From Citrobacter sedlakii NBRC 105722 (lineage in GTDB: Bacteria; Pseudomonadota; Gammaproteobacteria; Enterobacterales; Enterobacteriaceae), in assembly GCF_000759835.1 (NCBI RefSeq), contig NZ_BBNB01000012.1, positions 224,944 through 288,943 on the forward strand: a stretch of DNA of 64,000 nucleotides, written 5' to 3'. The notes beneath the pieces are model-generated. The model searched no databases, was not told where the DNA came from, and saw only the letters and a list, made by a program, of their open reading frames with translations. Positions 1 to 10,565 of the stretch are shown one piece after another. Numbering within the stretch: the first letter of the stretch is position 1; each line of letters opens with the position of its first letter. The translations under genes and the position numbers were made by a program.

Positions 1-1
1 A

Positions 2-1215
<1,214 letters not shown>

Positions 1216-1218
1216 GTC

Positions 1219-1248
1219 GCGCCGCTTCGCAGGCTGGATAAGCGGCGC
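1219..1248 (+). terminator. Stem-loop between convergent hemF and eutR
   Basis: A perfect 9-bp GC-rich stem (1219-1227 pairing with 1240-1248) around a 12-nt loop begins three bases after the hemF stop. No U-tract follows on either strand, so it may be a 3'-end-stabilising hairpin or a degenerate REP unit rather than a classic intrinsic terminator. Its position between convergent genes fits transcript-end protection for both. Confidence 0.5.
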
Positions 1249-1279
1249 GCCATGCGGCAATCACGCAGCCGCCATTGCC

Positions 1280-2332
1280 TCACATCCACTGGCGCATTCG
1301 TTGATGTAACGTCGACGACGGCTTCTCGGCAAACAGCTGCTGGTAGTCGGTGGCGAACTGGCCCAAGTGCCAGAATCCCCACTGCATCGCGGCGTCCTTG
1401 ACCGTGGCGCTTTGCGACCACGGACTGATCAGTTCGCGGCGCACCGCGTTCAGGCGGATCCTTTTCAACCACGCGTTTGGGCCAATCCCCAAAATAGCGT
1501 GAAACGCATTCTGCAACGTGCGACGGCTGACGTGCAGTTGATTGCACAGATCCAGCACCGTCAGCGGCTCAGACATGTTTTCCAGCACATACTCCCGCGC
1601 CCGCGACAGCAGCCTGCGGTAGCCCTGATGGCTAACGCTTTCCGCCGTATGAATTGGCTGCGCCTCTTCCAGCATCGTCCCCATCGCCATTAGCAGGTTA
1701 TCGCCAAGCACTTTTCGTACAGCGGGCTGATGGAGATTCTCCGGACTCTCGCTAAACGTCGCCAGCGCCTGCTGAACAAAGCCCCACAGCGCCGCTTTGT
1801 GCTGCTCTTTGACCTCCAGCGCCGCCTGGCTGCGCAGCATATGTAGCACCCGCTCCGGGTTATGTAAAAAATTGGCCTGCCGGGAGATCACATCTTCCGA
1901 AATCACCACCCCAAGAATGGTGTAATCGTCCGGGGTACTCAGTTCAAACTCGGTACCACCCGGCCGGGTCGCAATCTCCGCGCTGCCGAGGCACTGGCTG
2001 CCAATAAACCCCTGCTCGCCGCGCGTCGCCGGAATACCAAACCAGAAAGAGTTCGGCCAGACCAGACATGACTGGCGCAGCGCCAGTCCGGTGTATTCAC
2101 GGAACACCTGAATATCATCGAGCAGGATTTCCGTGAACTCGCCATGAAATTTGCCGGGATGCAGTTGATCGTAAATCTGCTGCCAGGCGGTAATGGTCAG
2201 GGCGTGCTCATACACGTCCGTGGTTCGCCGCTGGTGAACGTTGTCCACTTCCACCTTCGGCGTCAGTTTTACGTCTTCGGGTAATGCTTCATGATAAAGA
2301 TGGTGCAAGTTAGCTGTACGGGTCTTTTTCAT
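1280..2332 (-). CDS. eutR: AraC-family activator of the ethanolamine operon, EutR
   Basis: 350 residues, the expected EutR length. It is the last gene of the eut operon and activates that operon when both ethanolamine and adenosylcobalamin are present. The C-terminal 100 residues or so (about 245-345) form an AraC/XylS double helix-turn-helix; the first helix region reads [20 protein letters not shown]. The N-terminal part is the effector-binding region. Placement behind eutK means EutR is made partly by read-through from the eut promoter, giving positive feedback. In Salmonella a weak promoter of its own is also known; the 46-bp eutK-eutR gap leaves little room for one, and none was clearly seen here. 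Confidence 0.96.
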   Translation of the reverse strand: MKKTRTANLHHLYHEALPEDVKLTPKVEVDNVHQRRTTDVYEHALTITAWQQIYDQLHPGKFHGEFTEILLDDIQVFREYTGLALRQSCLVWPNSFWFGIPATRGEQGFIGSQCLGSAEIATRPGGTEFELSTPDDYTILGVVISEDVISRQANFLHNPERVLHMLRSQAALEVKEQHKAALWGFVQQALATFSESPENLHQPAVRKVLGDNLLMAMGTMLEEAQPIHTAESVSHQGYRRLLSRAREYVLENMSEPLTVLDLCNQLHVSRRTLQNAFHAILGIGPNAWLKRIRLNAVRRELISPWSQSATVKDAAMQWGFWHLGQFATDYQQLFAEKPSSTLHQRMRQWM

Positions 2333-2378
2333 GATCTTTATGCCGGACGCCTGTTGAGACGCCCGGCCCTCCGACAGA

Positions 2379-2879
2379 TTAATTTTTTATGCGATAGCGA
2401 CTGCTGCGTTTACGCAACGCCCCGTCCGTAAAAAGCTGCTCCAGCGCCGCCCGGGCCTGCTCCAGCGGCCAGCCAAAGTGCGCGGCAACCTCGCCCGCCG
2501 TCATGCCCTGACGCACCCCGGCGAGTTTTGCCAACAGCGCATCGGCGTTGTCTGGTACGCCAGGCGGCTGCGGCGCCGTTTTCGGCGCGGGAGGCGCCGA
2601 TGCACGCTGAAACCCGCCGATCAGCCACTGGGTGTCATCCTCGGGCCGACCAATCTCTTTTCGGCTGATGACGCGTCCGGTGCGCTGCGCCGCGGCGCTT
2701 CCGGCATCCAGCGCCGCCCGACAGGCCGCCAGATCGCCCTCCACTACCAGCGTCACCTTGCCAGGGTCAAGCACTTCGTGATTCAGCAGCGTGACGTTGG
2801 CGGCTTTCAGCATGGCATCCACGGCATCCACCGCCGCGACCATGCCCTCCACTTCCAGTAATCCCAGCGCATTGATCAT
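2379..2879 (-). CDS. eutK: Ethanolamine microcompartment shell protein EutK
   Basis: 166 residues from the ATG at 2879, which has a GGAGG Shine-Dalgarno six bases upstream; an in-frame TTG two codons earlier lacks spacing and was not used. An N-terminal BMC domain (about residues 1-90, starting [11 protein letters not shown]) is followed by a proline/alanine-rich linker and a C-terminal winged-helix-like domain (about 110-166) ending in a basic tail, [11 protein letters not shown]. EutK is an unusual, reportedly monomeric shell protein whose C-terminal domain has been proposed to bind nucleic acid. It lies 12 bp downstream of eutL and just before eutR. Confidence 0.95.
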   Translation of the reverse strand: MINALGLLEVEGMVAAVDAVDAMLKAANVTLLNHEVLDPGKVTLVVEGDLAACRAALDAGSAAAQRTGRVISRKEIGRPEDDTQWLIGGFQRASAPPAPKTAPQPPGVPDNADALLAKLAGVRQGMTAGEVAAHFGWPLEQARAALEQLFTDGALRKRSSRYRIKN

Positions 2880-2891
2880 CGGCAACCTCCG

Positions 2892-3551
2892 TTACGCGCG
2901 CTGGATTGGACTACGGGCGATATCCAGAACCGCATCGGTAAAGGCATTGCAGGCCGCTTTACAGGCCGCCTGGCTCCCGGTTAAAAACGCAGCGGAATAG
3001 TTGGTTTCCGACGGCGGCGGCACGTAGGTCACCAGTTGAACATCGGCAGATTTCATCGCCGCATCAATACCAAAGGTCGCTTCCAGCGGCGGCGCAACCA
3101 GATAAGCGATCGGATCGCCCAGCGCAATCCCCGCGGTTGACGAGAGATACGAACCGGTGCGCGACACCACGTGCGCGAGAAATGCCGTATCTTCCGCATC
3201 GTTCGCCCACTGGAACGCAGCGCCGCTTTCAATATGGGCGACCATCGCGTCCAGTCCGGCGCGAACCTCCGCCGGGTTTGGTCCGCCGAGCATAATCAGC
3301 ACTTCTCCGGCGGTAGGCGACGGGCCGTGGGCAGCGCCAGCGTATAGCGAGCGGCCATACACCACTTCCACCATCGCCTGTTTCGTCGCTTCGTCTGCGG
3401 CAATATACGTCACGTCATCAGAGTCTGCCGTGATGAGACCGAGGCTACGTATATGCGACGGTAATTTCAGTTCGCGCGCAAACCCGTCGTTTACGGAAGC
3501 AATCACGCGCATCGCGCTGACCGAGGGTCGAATCAAATCTAATGCTGGCAT
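2892..3551 (-). CDS. eutL: Ethanolamine microcompartment shell protein EutL (tandem BMC trimer)
   Basis: 219 residues, the same length as E. coli EutL. It has two circularly permuted BMC domains in tandem that assemble as a pseudohexameric trimer with a gated central pore, thought to pass larger substrates or cofactors, and it binds ethanolamine in crystal structures. The start [11 protein letters not shown] and the segment [20 protein letters not shown] are typical of the family. It sits 10 bp after eutC and before eutK. It acts in the shell of the cytosolic eut compartment. No unusual features were seen. Confidence 0.97.
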   Translation of the reverse strand: MPALDLIRPSVSAMRVIASVNDGFARELKLPSHIRSLGLITADSDDVTYIAADEATKQAMVEVVYGRSLYAGAAHGPSPTAGEVLIMLGGPNPAEVRAGLDAMVAHIESGAAFQWANDAEDTAFLAHVVSRTGSYLSSTAGIALGDPIAYLVAPPLEATFGIDAAMKSADVQLVTYVPPPSETNYSAAFLTGSQAACKAACNAFTDAVLDIARSPIQRA

Positions 3552-3561
3552 GATGCCTCCT

Positions 3562-4458
3562 TTAACGGGTCATGTTGATGCCGGACGCCTTTTGCTCCAG
3601 CATGCGTTTGGCCAAATCGACAATGACGGCGGCCGCTTCGACCGGCGGGGTGCCGCCCTGGTGGATGTTCGAAATACAGGTGCGATCGGCTTCCACGGTG
3701 GTCGCCACACGCGGGGAATAGACCGCGTAGCAGGAGAGACTTTCTGACTGCCCCAGCCCAGGACGTTCGCCGACCAGCAGGACAACCACCTTCGCACCGA
3801 GGATCTCGCCGATCTGATCTTCTATCTTCACGCGGCCATAGCGCACAAAGAACGGCGTGCCGACCTTCAGCCCCGCCTGCTTCAGCCCGGCGAGAAGGGG
3901 CGGCAAAATCTCCTCATAGTTGGCCGTGATCGCATCAGTGGAAAGACCGTCGGATACCACCACCTGCACGTCCGGATTCATCACGCACTGCGCTTTCAGC
4001 GCCTCGACCGCTTCCGGACTCAGCCGACGCCCCATGTCCGGGCGGGTCAGATACAGGTTTTTGTCGCTGATTTCCGAACGCACCTCCAGCAACCCCTGGG
4101 CTTTCACCCACTCTTCCGGCACTTCTTTCAGCACCGTGTCTTTCGAACGCGAGTGATCGGCGAGAAAGCGCAGCAGCGCCTGGGTGCGTGGGCGCGGCCC
4201 GGCGCGCCCCGTGCAAACCCGTGCGGCGGTGCTACGACGCAGCTCCGTGAGCACGTCGGCGCGGTGCGGATGCTCAACGCCAATCCACGCTTTCGCTTGT
4301 GCGGATCCTAAATCGACCTCACAGCTTTCGCTGGCGACGGGCGCCGCGCACTGCGGCTTATGGCATCCCTGCGCGGACGGCGCGGCGGTTTGTGGCGCGT
4401 CCTGGCCCATTGACGCCATCACGCTACGTACAATTTCTTCAATCTGTTTTTGATCCAT
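3562..4458 (-). CDS. eutC: Ethanolamine ammonia-lyase small (light) subunit EutC
   Basis: 298 residues, slightly longer than the usual 295. With EutB it forms the adenosylcobalamin-dependent lyase that converts ethanolamine to acetaldehyde and ammonia; EutC supplies much of the B12-binding surface. The first 20 or so residues ([19 protein letters not shown]) form an amphipathic helix of the kind that targets proteins into microcompartments. A cysteine- and alanine-rich linker (residues about 20-45, with a [10 protein letters not shown] segment) separates it from the folded domain. It is 20 bp downstream of eutB, in the order eutA-eutB-eutC-eutL. Confidence 0.97.
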   Translation of the reverse strand: MDQKQIEEIVRSVMASMGQDAPQTAAPSAQGCHKPQCAAPVASESCEVDLGSAQAKAWIGVEHPHRADVLTELRRSTAARVCTGRAGPRPRTQALLRFLADHSRSKDTVLKEVPEEWVKAQGLLEVRSEISDKNLYLTRPDMGRRLSPEAVEALKAQCVMNPDVQVVVSDGLSTDAITANYEEILPPLLAGLKQAGLKVGTPFFVRYGRVKIEDQIGEILGAKVVVLLVGERPGLGQSESLSCYAVYSPRVATTVEADRTCISNIHQGGTPPVEAAAVIVDLAKRMLEQKASGINMTR

Positions 4459-4478
4459 GGTGTCTCATCCCCGCGTCA

Positions 4479-5840
4479 TCAGAAGAACAGTGACGGATCG
4501 CCCGCCCGTTTGGTCAGACGACCGTTTGCCATAATGCCCATCGTTTCCAGCCAGCGTTCAAACTCCGGCGACGGGCGCAGATTCAGCAGCTGGCGCACGG
4601 TTGCGGTGTCGTGGAAGGCGGTGGTCTGATAGTTGAGCATGATGTCGTCGCCGAGCGGCATGCCCATGATGTAGTTGCAGCCGGCGGTGGCGAGCAAAAT
4701 CATCAGGTTTTCGTTGAGGTTCTGATCGGCGTCGGCATGGTTGGTGTAGCAGCAGTCGCAGCCCATCGAAATGCCGCTCAGCTTGCCCATAAAGTGATCT
4801 TCCAGGCCCGCACGAATAATCTGGCGATCGTTATAGAGGTACTCCGGCCCGATAAAGCCCACCACCGTATTAACGAGGAACGGATCGTAGTGCCGCGCCA
4901 GCCCGTAGTTACGCGCTTCCATTGTCACCTGATCCGCGCCAAAGTTAGCGCCAGCGGAAAGCGCCGAACCTTGCCCGGTTTCAAAGTACAGGCAGTTTTC
5001 CCCGGCGATGCGGTTGAATTCCGCCCCCACCGCGCGCGCTTCATCCAGCATCGCCAGCTCGACGCCAAACTCTTTTAATCCCTTCTCGCTGCCGCAAATA
5101 CTCTGGAAGATCAGCCCGCCCGGCGCGCCGCGACGGATCGCTTCGATCTGGGTCGTCACATGCGCCAGCACGCAGCCCTGGGTCGGGATGTTGAACTTGT
5201 CGATGACGCCGTAAACGGTATCCAGCACGCGGCTTAAGTTTTCCACGTCGTCGGTGACCGGGTTGACGCCAATCACCGCATCGCCTGCGCCAAAAGAAAG
5301 CCCTTCATAGATTTGCGCGGCAATACTCTGCACATCGTCGCGGGTGTCGTTCGGTTGTAAGCGGCAGCTAAAGGTGCCTGGAATACCGATCGTGGTATTG
5401 GCCTTTTTAATCACCGGCATTTTCTTGCCGCCGTAAATCAGATCGGCGTTGGAACAAATTTTCGCTACCGCCGCCACCACTTCAGAGGTGAGTCCTTTAC
5501 GGGTAAAAGCGATGTCGTCAACGGATGTTTCGTCGCTCAACACGTACTCGCGCAGTTCGCTGATGCTCCAGTTTTTAATGCGGTTATAAGCGGTTTCGTT
5601 GACGTCATCCTGAATCAGACGCGTCACGCAGTCCTCCTCATAGGCAATCACCGGATTATTGCGAATATCCGCCACTGTCATTTCTGACAGTACTTGTTTC
5701 GCCGCCACGCGCTCCTGCGAACTTTGCGCTGCGACGCCTGCCAGCACATCCCCCGAACGCAGTTCGTTGGCCTTTGCCAGCACCTCTTTTACATCCTTAA
5801 ACTGATATACATTGCCGAACAATGTGGTCTTTAGTTTCAT
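4479..5840 (-). CDS. eutB: Ethanolamine ammonia-lyase large (heavy) subunit EutB
   Basis: 453 residues, the full family length, with an uninterrupted TIM barrel. It is the catalytic subunit that deaminates ethanolamine by a radical mechanism with adenosylcobalamin. Conserved segments include KNWSISELREYVLSDETSVDD near 105-125 and the C-terminal LETMGIMANGRLTKRAGDPS. In E. coli K-12 a cryptic prophage (CPZ-55) sits between eutA and eutB. Here the two genes are separated by only 11 bp, so the operon is not broken. It functions inside the eut microcompartment with EutC and is kept active by EutA. Confidence 0.98.
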   Translation of the reverse strand: MKLKTTLFGNVYQFKDVKEVLAKANELRSGDVLAGVAAQSSQERVAAKQVLSEMTVADIRNNPVIAYEEDCVTRLIQDDVNETAYNRIKNWSISELREYVLSDETSVDDIAFTRKGLTSEVVAAVAKICSNADLIYGGKKMPVIKKANTTIGIPGTFSCRLQPNDTRDDVQSIAAQIYEGLSFGAGDAVIGVNPVTDDVENLSRVLDTVYGVIDKFNIPTQGCVLAHVTTQIEAIRRGAPGGLIFQSICGSEKGLKEFGVELAMLDEARAVGAEFNRIAGENCLYFETGQGSALSAGANFGADQVTMEARNYGLARHYDPFLVNTVVGFIGPEYLYNDRQIIRAGLEDHFMGKLSGISMGCDCCYTNHADADQNLNENLMILLATAGCNYIMGMPLGDDIMLNYQTTAFHDTATVRQLLNLRPSPEFERWLETMGIMANGRLTKRAGDPSLFF

Positions 5841-5851
5841 AAGTCGTTCCC

Positions 5852-7255
5852 TCAGGAAGGAAATGCGAGTGATTTCACCGTCACCGGCACAACCGATCCG
5901 CCAAAAAGAGGCGTACCAATGTCGATATAGTCCCCCGCCCGCACGACCACCTCATCGATGACCGCCAGCGGGAGTTGCTGTAACTGCGGGCGCAACAACA
6001 TGCCCAGGGCTTTACCAAAATCCTGCTCGGCCACCACCAGCAGGGGATGCGGATTGGGAAAACGCGCGACAAAGGCGGTCAGCGCGTCGATGACCGACAG
6101 TAACGCGGCGTAACGCACCGGAAGCGAGGCGGGCAGCGCCAGCACGTAAGCGTCGTTTTGGGGATCGAGATCGAGTTGAATGAGCGCCTGCTGCCAGGCA
6201 AGCAACAGATCCGCGTCATCCTGCGGGATCGCCACCGGCAGATTACGCAGCGGCAGTTGAACGTCGTCCAGCCAAATCGTACTGCCGGACAGCGACAGCG
6301 TATGCGCCCCCGCGCCGATCACCGTGGCCCGTACGGTCTGCGCCGGAAACTGCACGTTCATCTCCCGCAGGCGGGGATGTTCGTGCAGCGCCGTCGCTAA
6401 CAGCGGTCCGATGTCAGCAAAACAGAACGGATCGGCGGGCAGGTTGCGGTAGCATTCGCCCACCCCGCCGGAAAGCGTAATCACATCAGGTTTCGCCCCG
6501 GCAGGCAGCAGCGCGGTTTGCATCAGCGCCTGCGCCAGCGGTGACGGCGTGCCGTCAATGATTTCCACAATCAGTTCCGCCATCCGCTGCGTCACCTCAA
6601 CGACCTGCGCCACAGTAAGTGTACGGGCGTCAGTTCCTTCGCCGAACAGCGCTGCGACGATCTTCTGACCGGGTTGGTGAGCGTAAACCACGCGTCCCTG
6701 GCCGTCGGTTTCCAACAGACGGCCCCCCACATTCAGGCAGGCGGTACCGGTGACCTTTCCGGCATCAAACAGCGCGTAGTTCGACGTCCCGCCGCCGATG
6801 TCGATATTGAGCACCCGACACATCCGCTGCTCTGAAAGGGTTTGCGCGCCCGCGCCGTGTCCGGCAATCACCGACTCCAGATGGGGACCGGCGCTGGCGA
6901 CGACAAAGTCGCCGAGCGACTGCGACAGCGCCATTACCGCCCCGCGCGCATTGCGGGTTTTCGCGCTCTCGCCGGTGATGATGATCGCCCCGGAGTCCAC
7001 GGTTTCCGGCGCGATGCCGGCCGCATGGTATTGTTCAAGGATTAATGCCCTGAGTTCGGCCTCTTTTAACCCACCCTGCTTATCGACAGGCGTAAAGAAA
7101 ACCGGGCTTTGCCAGCTAATTTCGCGTTTGATGAATTCGTAACGAGGCACCTGCGACACCGCCGCGCGGTTGACCAGTTCCAGTCGTGAGAAGATCACCT
7201 GGGTGGTGGTGGTGCCAATATCGATACCAACGCTCAGTAGCTGGCGAGTGTTCAC
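5852..7255 (-). CDS. eutA: Ethanolamine ammonia-lyase reactivase EutA
   Basis: 467 residues, intact. EutA is an ATP-dependent chaperone-like factor that exchanges inactivated cobalamin out of EutBC for fresh adenosylcobalamin. The N-terminus shows the actin/Hsp70 phosphate-binding pattern VGIDIGTTTTQVIFSR (about residues 9-24), and a second phosphate motif, IDIGGGTSNYALFDAG, lies near 150. It overlaps the end of eutH by 4 bp, which suggests translational coupling, and precedes eutB by 11 bp. The intact gene contrasts with the prophage-split eut operon of E. coli K-12. Confidence 0.97.
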   Translation of the reverse strand: MNTRQLLSVGIDIGTTTTQVIFSRLELVNRAAVSQVPRYEFIKREISWQSPVFFTPVDKQGGLKEAELRALILEQYHAAGIAPETVDSGAIIITGESAKTRNARGAVMALSQSLGDFVVASAGPHLESVIAGHGAGAQTLSEQRMCRVLNIDIGGGTSNYALFDAGKVTGTACLNVGGRLLETDGQGRVVYAHQPGQKIVAALFGEGTDARTLTVAQVVEVTQRMAELIVEIIDGTPSPLAQALMQTALLPAGAKPDVITLSGGVGECYRNLPADPFCFADIGPLLATALHEHPRLREMNVQFPAQTVRATVIGAGAHTLSLSGSTIWLDDVQLPLRNLPVAIPQDDADLLLAWQQALIQLDLDPQNDAYVLALPASLPVRYAALLSVIDALTAFVARFPNPHPLLVVAEQDFGKALGMLLRPQLQQLPLAVIDEVVVRAGDYIDIGTPLFGGSVVPVTVKSLAFPS

Positions 7256-8478
7256 GATTGCGCCTCCACGTCGATTTCTGCCGGGACATTTTCATCTTTT
7301 GGCACCAGCATCATCGCCACGCCAATCGCCGTGACGCCGCCAATGAGCTTGCCGACAATCATCGGGAAAATCATCGCGTTCATGTTGGCTGCCGCGAAGC
7401 CTAAGTGGTCGCCCAGCGCGAAGGCGGCAGAGACAGCGAATGCGCAGTTGATCACTTTGCCGCGGGTATCCATCTGCTTCATCATGCCGAACATCGGGAT
7501 ATTGTTCGCCAGCGTCGCCACCATGCCGCCCGCCGCCATATTGTTGATTTTGAGCAGGCCGCCGACGCGCATCAGTGGTTTTTCGAACCAGCGGGTCAGC
7601 AACAGCACCATCGGATAAGCGCCGAGCAGCACGCAGGAAATAGAACCGATCACTTCGATGGCGCGCATCACCTCGCCGGGCGTGTCGCCAGGGGCCATGA
7701 AGATCGGATCAAGCCCTGGGATCAGATCCCAACCGAGCAGGAATTTGATCACCGCCGCCGCCAGGCCGATAGTGATCAGCGCCACGAGGAATTTGGCGAA
7801 GATCTGGAAGCCGCTGATCATCTTTTCCGGAATGAACTTCAACCCCAGCGCCACCAGCACCGCAACGATGATCACCGGGATCATGTTCATCAGGATCAGC
7901 GCGAAGGTAAACTCCACCGGCTGACCGTTGATCTCAACGCCGGAATACATTGCCACCAGCCCCCCGGCGATACAGCCGATGGGGATCGTCACGATGCCCG
8001 CCAGCACGCCGAGCGCCAGCCAGCGGCGGTCAGACGGCTCAATGATCCCCAGCGCCACCGGAATAGAGAAGACGATGGTTGGCCCCATCATCGCGCCGAG
8101 AATTAACCCTGAGTATAGCCACGCCGCCACATCGCCGCCCGCCAGCTCTTTGGCGAGGAAGAAACCGCCCATGTCGCAGGCCAGCAGCGTACCGGCGAAC
8201 ATTGACGGGTTCGCACCGAGCATTTCATACAGCGGAATAATCACCGGTCCGAGCAATTTCGCTAACACCGGCGCCAGCGCGGTCATACCGACCATGGCCA
8301 ACCCCAGCGCGCCCATCGCCATAAAACCTTCTTCAAACTGTCCACCGGACCCTTCAATGCTTTTGCCGAATTTTCCGAGGAAACGCGCTGAACCGCCGAA
8401 CTGTGACAGGATCCTGTCCACGGCGGCAATCAGCATAAAGAACATCATGATGTACATGATGATTTCGTTAATTCCCAT
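7252..8478 (-). CDS. eutH: Ethanolamine permease/facilitator EutH
   Basis: 408 residues, strongly hydrophobic over its whole length with about ten to eleven predicted membrane helices. It is an inner-membrane protein of the EutH/PduU-neighbour transporter family that admits ethanolamine, chiefly when protonated ethanolamine is scarce (low pH or low substrate). The start MGINEIIMYIMMFFMLIAAVD is a hydrophobic first helix, and several glycine-rich helices follow. It overlaps eutA by 4 bp. A REP palindrome lies just upstream, between it and eutG, so the two genes may differ in message stability. Confidence 0.96.
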   Translation of the reverse strand: MGINEIIMYIMMFFMLIAAVDRILSQFGGSARFLGKFGKSIEGSGGQFEEGFMAMGALGLAMVGMTALAPVLAKLLGPVIIPLYEMLGANPSMFAGTLLACDMGGFFLAKELAGGDVAAWLYSGLILGAMMGPTIVFSIPVALGIIEPSDRRWLALGVLAGIVTIPIGCIAGGLVAMYSGVEINGQPVEFTFALILMNMIPVIIVAVLVALGLKFIPEKMISGFQIFAKFLVALITIGLAAAVIKFLLGWDLIPGLDPIFMAPGDTPGEVMRAIEVIGSISCVLLGAYPMVLLLTRWFEKPLMRVGGLLKINNMAAGGMVATLANNIPMFGMMKQMDTRGKVINCAFAVSAAFALGDHLGFAAANMNAMIFPMIVGKLIGGVTAIGVAMMLVPKDENVPAEIDVEAQS

Positions 8479-8510
8479 AGCCTCTACTCCCTGTCTTTTG
8501 TGATTCGTGG

Positions 8511-8536
8511 GCCTGATGGCGCTGCGCTTATCAGGC
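8511..8536. repeat. REP-type palindrome between eutG and eutH
   Basis: The 26-bp sequence beginning GCCTGATGGCGCTGCGC and ending TTATCAGGC is an imperfect palindrome of the enterobacterial REP type, which commonly reads gcctgatggcgctgcgcttatcaggc. It occupies the 60-bp eutG-eutH junction inside the operon. REP hairpins usually stabilise upstream mRNA or attenuate read-through, so this one may set the ratio of eutG-side to eutH-side message. Confidence 0.75.
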
Positions 8537-8538
8537 TG

Positions 8539-9726
8539 TTAATGTGCCGCCGTGTACAGGTCGATAATCTGTTCCCGGCTGGCGGTGCGTGGGTTGGTGC
8601 GCAGACAAATATCCTCCAGCGCCCCCGTCGCCCAGCCGCTGTAATGTGCTGCTTCCGCGCCTGCGTCGCCGAGGCGCGTCGTCAGGCCCACTTCGGCGAT
8701 CAGATCGCTCACTGCCGTGATGGCATCGCGATCGTCCGATTTCTTATTGGTCAACGCCCGCCCGATATGCGTAAAGCGTTCACGGCACACCATTCGGTTA
8801 AACCCCATCACCGTTGGCAGCAGCATGGCATTCGCCTGGCCGTGAGGGATGTGCAGCGTCGCCCCCGGCTGGTGCGCCATCGCATGGCACAGCCCCAGTC
8901 CGGCGCTGGAAAACGCCATTCCCGCCATACAGGAGGCAAGCAGCATACTTTCGCGCGCGGCGAGATCGTGTCCGTAGCCCACCGCTTTCGGCAGTGATTT
9001 GCCGATCATCGCTATCGCGCCAATCGCCAGGCTGTCAGTAAACGGGGAGGCATTCAGCGCGCTGTACGCTTCCACCGCGTGAGTGAGCGCATCAATACCG
9101 GTCATTGCCGTGACCGATGACGGCACGCCTTCGGTCAGCGCGGCGTCAAGAATCGCCAGATCCGGCATCAAAGAGGCATGCGCCAGCACCTGTTTGCGCC
9201 CGCTCGCCGCGTCGGTAATCACCGTGACGTTGGTGGTTTCCGATCCGGTACCGGCGGTGGTAGGCACCGCGATCAGCGGCAGGCGCGGACGCAGCGTGCT
9301 GGTTTCCGTCATCTCTGCCAGCGTCAGGCTGGGATTGGTGACCAACAGCGCGACCGCTTTTGCCGCATCCAGCACGGATCCGCCGCCAAACGCCACCACG
9401 CCGTCGCATTTAGCCTCGCGCAGCTGCGCAACCGCGGCACAGACGTCGGTAATACAGGGTTCCCCTGGTGGACACGACCAGACCGTCATCGCCACGCCCT
9501 TCATCGCCAGGCTGCGCTCAAGCGGCGCGGTCAATCCGGCCTGATGCAGAAAACTGTCGACCATCACAAACAGATGGCTGAGTTCGCGCGTCTGCGCTTC
9601 CTGTCCGCAAGCGCTCAACGCGCCGAGTCCACACAGCGTGACCGGCGGAACGCTAAAGGTTTTCACGCGTTGCAGATTCAGGGTATCGAATGCCTGAAAG
9701 AGCGCCGTCTGCAAGTCAGCTTGCAT
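8539..9726 (-). CDS. eutG: Microcompartment alcohol dehydrogenase EutG
   Basis: 395 residues, the standard length. It is an iron-type (group III) alcohol dehydrogenase that reduces acetaldehyde to ethanol with NADH, which recycles NAD+ inside the eut compartment for EutE. The N-terminal helix MQADLQTALFQAFDTLNLQR is an encapsulation-type sequence. The nucleotide-binding GGGSVLDAAKA lies near residues 114-124. Metal-ligand histidines occur in GIDALTHAVEAY and GLGLCHAMAHQPG, with a further one in HIPHGQANAM. Its start overlaps the end of eutJ by 11 bp. Confidence 0.97.
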   Translation of the reverse strand: MQADLQTALFQAFDTLNLQRVKTFSVPPVTLCGLGALSACGQEAQTRELSHLFVMVDSFLHQAGLTAPLERSLAMKGVAMTVWSCPPGEPCITDVCAAVAQLREAKCDGVVAFGGGSVLDAAKAVALLVTNPSLTLAEMTETSTLRPRLPLIAVPTTAGTGSETTNVTVITDAASGRKQVLAHASLMPDLAILDAALTEGVPSSVTAMTGIDALTHAVEAYSALNASPFTDSLAIGAIAMIGKSLPKAVGYGHDLAARESMLLASCMAGMAFSSAGLGLCHAMAHQPGATLHIPHGQANAMLLPTVMGFNRMVCRERFTHIGRALTNKKSDDRDAITAVSDLIAEVGLTTRLGDAGAEAAHYSGWATGALEDICLRTNPRTASREQIIDLYTAAH

Positions 9727-10555
9727 AGATTCCCTCCGCTTTCTCTTTCCCGCTGTTAGCGATAGCCAGCGGCGTCATAAACAGGCTGTGTTGGGGCAGA
9801 TGCACCTGTAAAGTCGGGAAACGCTGGCGAAACAGTTCGCCCACCCCCGGCTGCATGCAGGAACCGCCCGCCAGCCACAGATCGTTAATCCCCTGCCCTT
9901 CAATGTGCCGGGCGACAATCTCCGCCATTTTTTCGTACACCGGCTTAACCACCGGCCAAATCTCCTGCGCATTGCTGCGCTTGTACTGTTCGGCGTCCTC
10001 CAGCGAGATGCGCCGGTTTCCGGCAAGGGTCAGTGAAATGTGATGACCACCGGTCGCTTCGTCGGCGGACCAGGTCACGTCCCCCCGCTTCACGATGGCG
10101 ATGCCGGTCGTGCCGCCGCCGATATCCACCACGCCGGCGTTATCGAGTTGCAGCAGATCCGCCACTGCAGTCGGTTCATCCAGCACGTGGCTCACCTCCA
10201 GCCCGGCCGACTCCAGCACGTTGATTGAAATGCGCGGATCGGTGCCCGGCGGGAATGAGGTCGCCGCATGGGTGAAGCGGCAGCCGAGCCGTTTTTCGAG
10301 CGTCTCGAGATGACGGCGCACCAGGGTGACCGCGCCGAAGAAATCCCAGACGATGCCGTCACGCACGACGTCAGCCCAGTCGAGGCACACCGCGACGGGC
10401 TGCGCGTCGCCGTCGACGACCATCGACACTACGTCGCAGGTGCCCAAATCCACGCCCAGCCACAGCGGAGACTCGCTGTCAGCGGGCGTCTGATTACAGA
10501 GCTGCGCGGCTTTTTGCAGTCGCGGCGTCAGCCAGCGTTGTTCGTCGTGCGCCAT
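9716..10555 (-). CDS. eutJ: Ethanolamine utilisation chaperone-like protein EutJ
   Basis: 279 residues, as in Salmonella and E. coli. It has an actin/Hsp70-type ATPase fold: LWLGVDLGTCDVVSMVVD near residue 30 and GVVDIGGGTTGIAIVKRGD near 140 match the two phosphate-binding loops. The name reflects similarity to DnaK-like chaperones. The precise role is unsettled; assistance in enzyme assembly or cobalamin handling in the compartment has been suggested. It lies between eutE (10 bp upstream) and eutG (11-bp overlap), so the three are very likely co-translated. Confidence 0.95.
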   Translation of the reverse strand: MAHDEQRWLTPRLQKAAQLCNQTPADSESPLWLGVDLGTCDVVSMVVDGDAQPVAVCLDWADVVRDGIVWDFFGAVTLVRRHLETLEKRLGCRFTHAATSFPPGTDPRISINVLESAGLEVSHVLDEPTAVADLLQLDNAGVVDIGGGTTGIAIVKRGDVTWSADEATGGHHISLTLAGNRRISLEDAEQYKRSNAQEIWPVVKPVYEKMAEIVARHIEGQGINDLWLAGGSCMQPGVGELFRQRFPTLQVHLPQHSLFMTPLAIANSGKEKAEGIYAS

Positions 10556-10565
10556 GTTTTATCCC

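Noticed and set aside
2333..2378. REP-like GCCGGACGCCTGTTGAGACG between eutK and eutR
   Set aside because: The arms match only partly and the unit is short; not enough to call a repeat.
9178..9759. Long plus-strand open frame opposite eutG (and similar frames opposite other GC-rich genes)
   Set aside because: These antisense frames have no ribosome site or homology and follow the codon bias of the real gene on the other strand.
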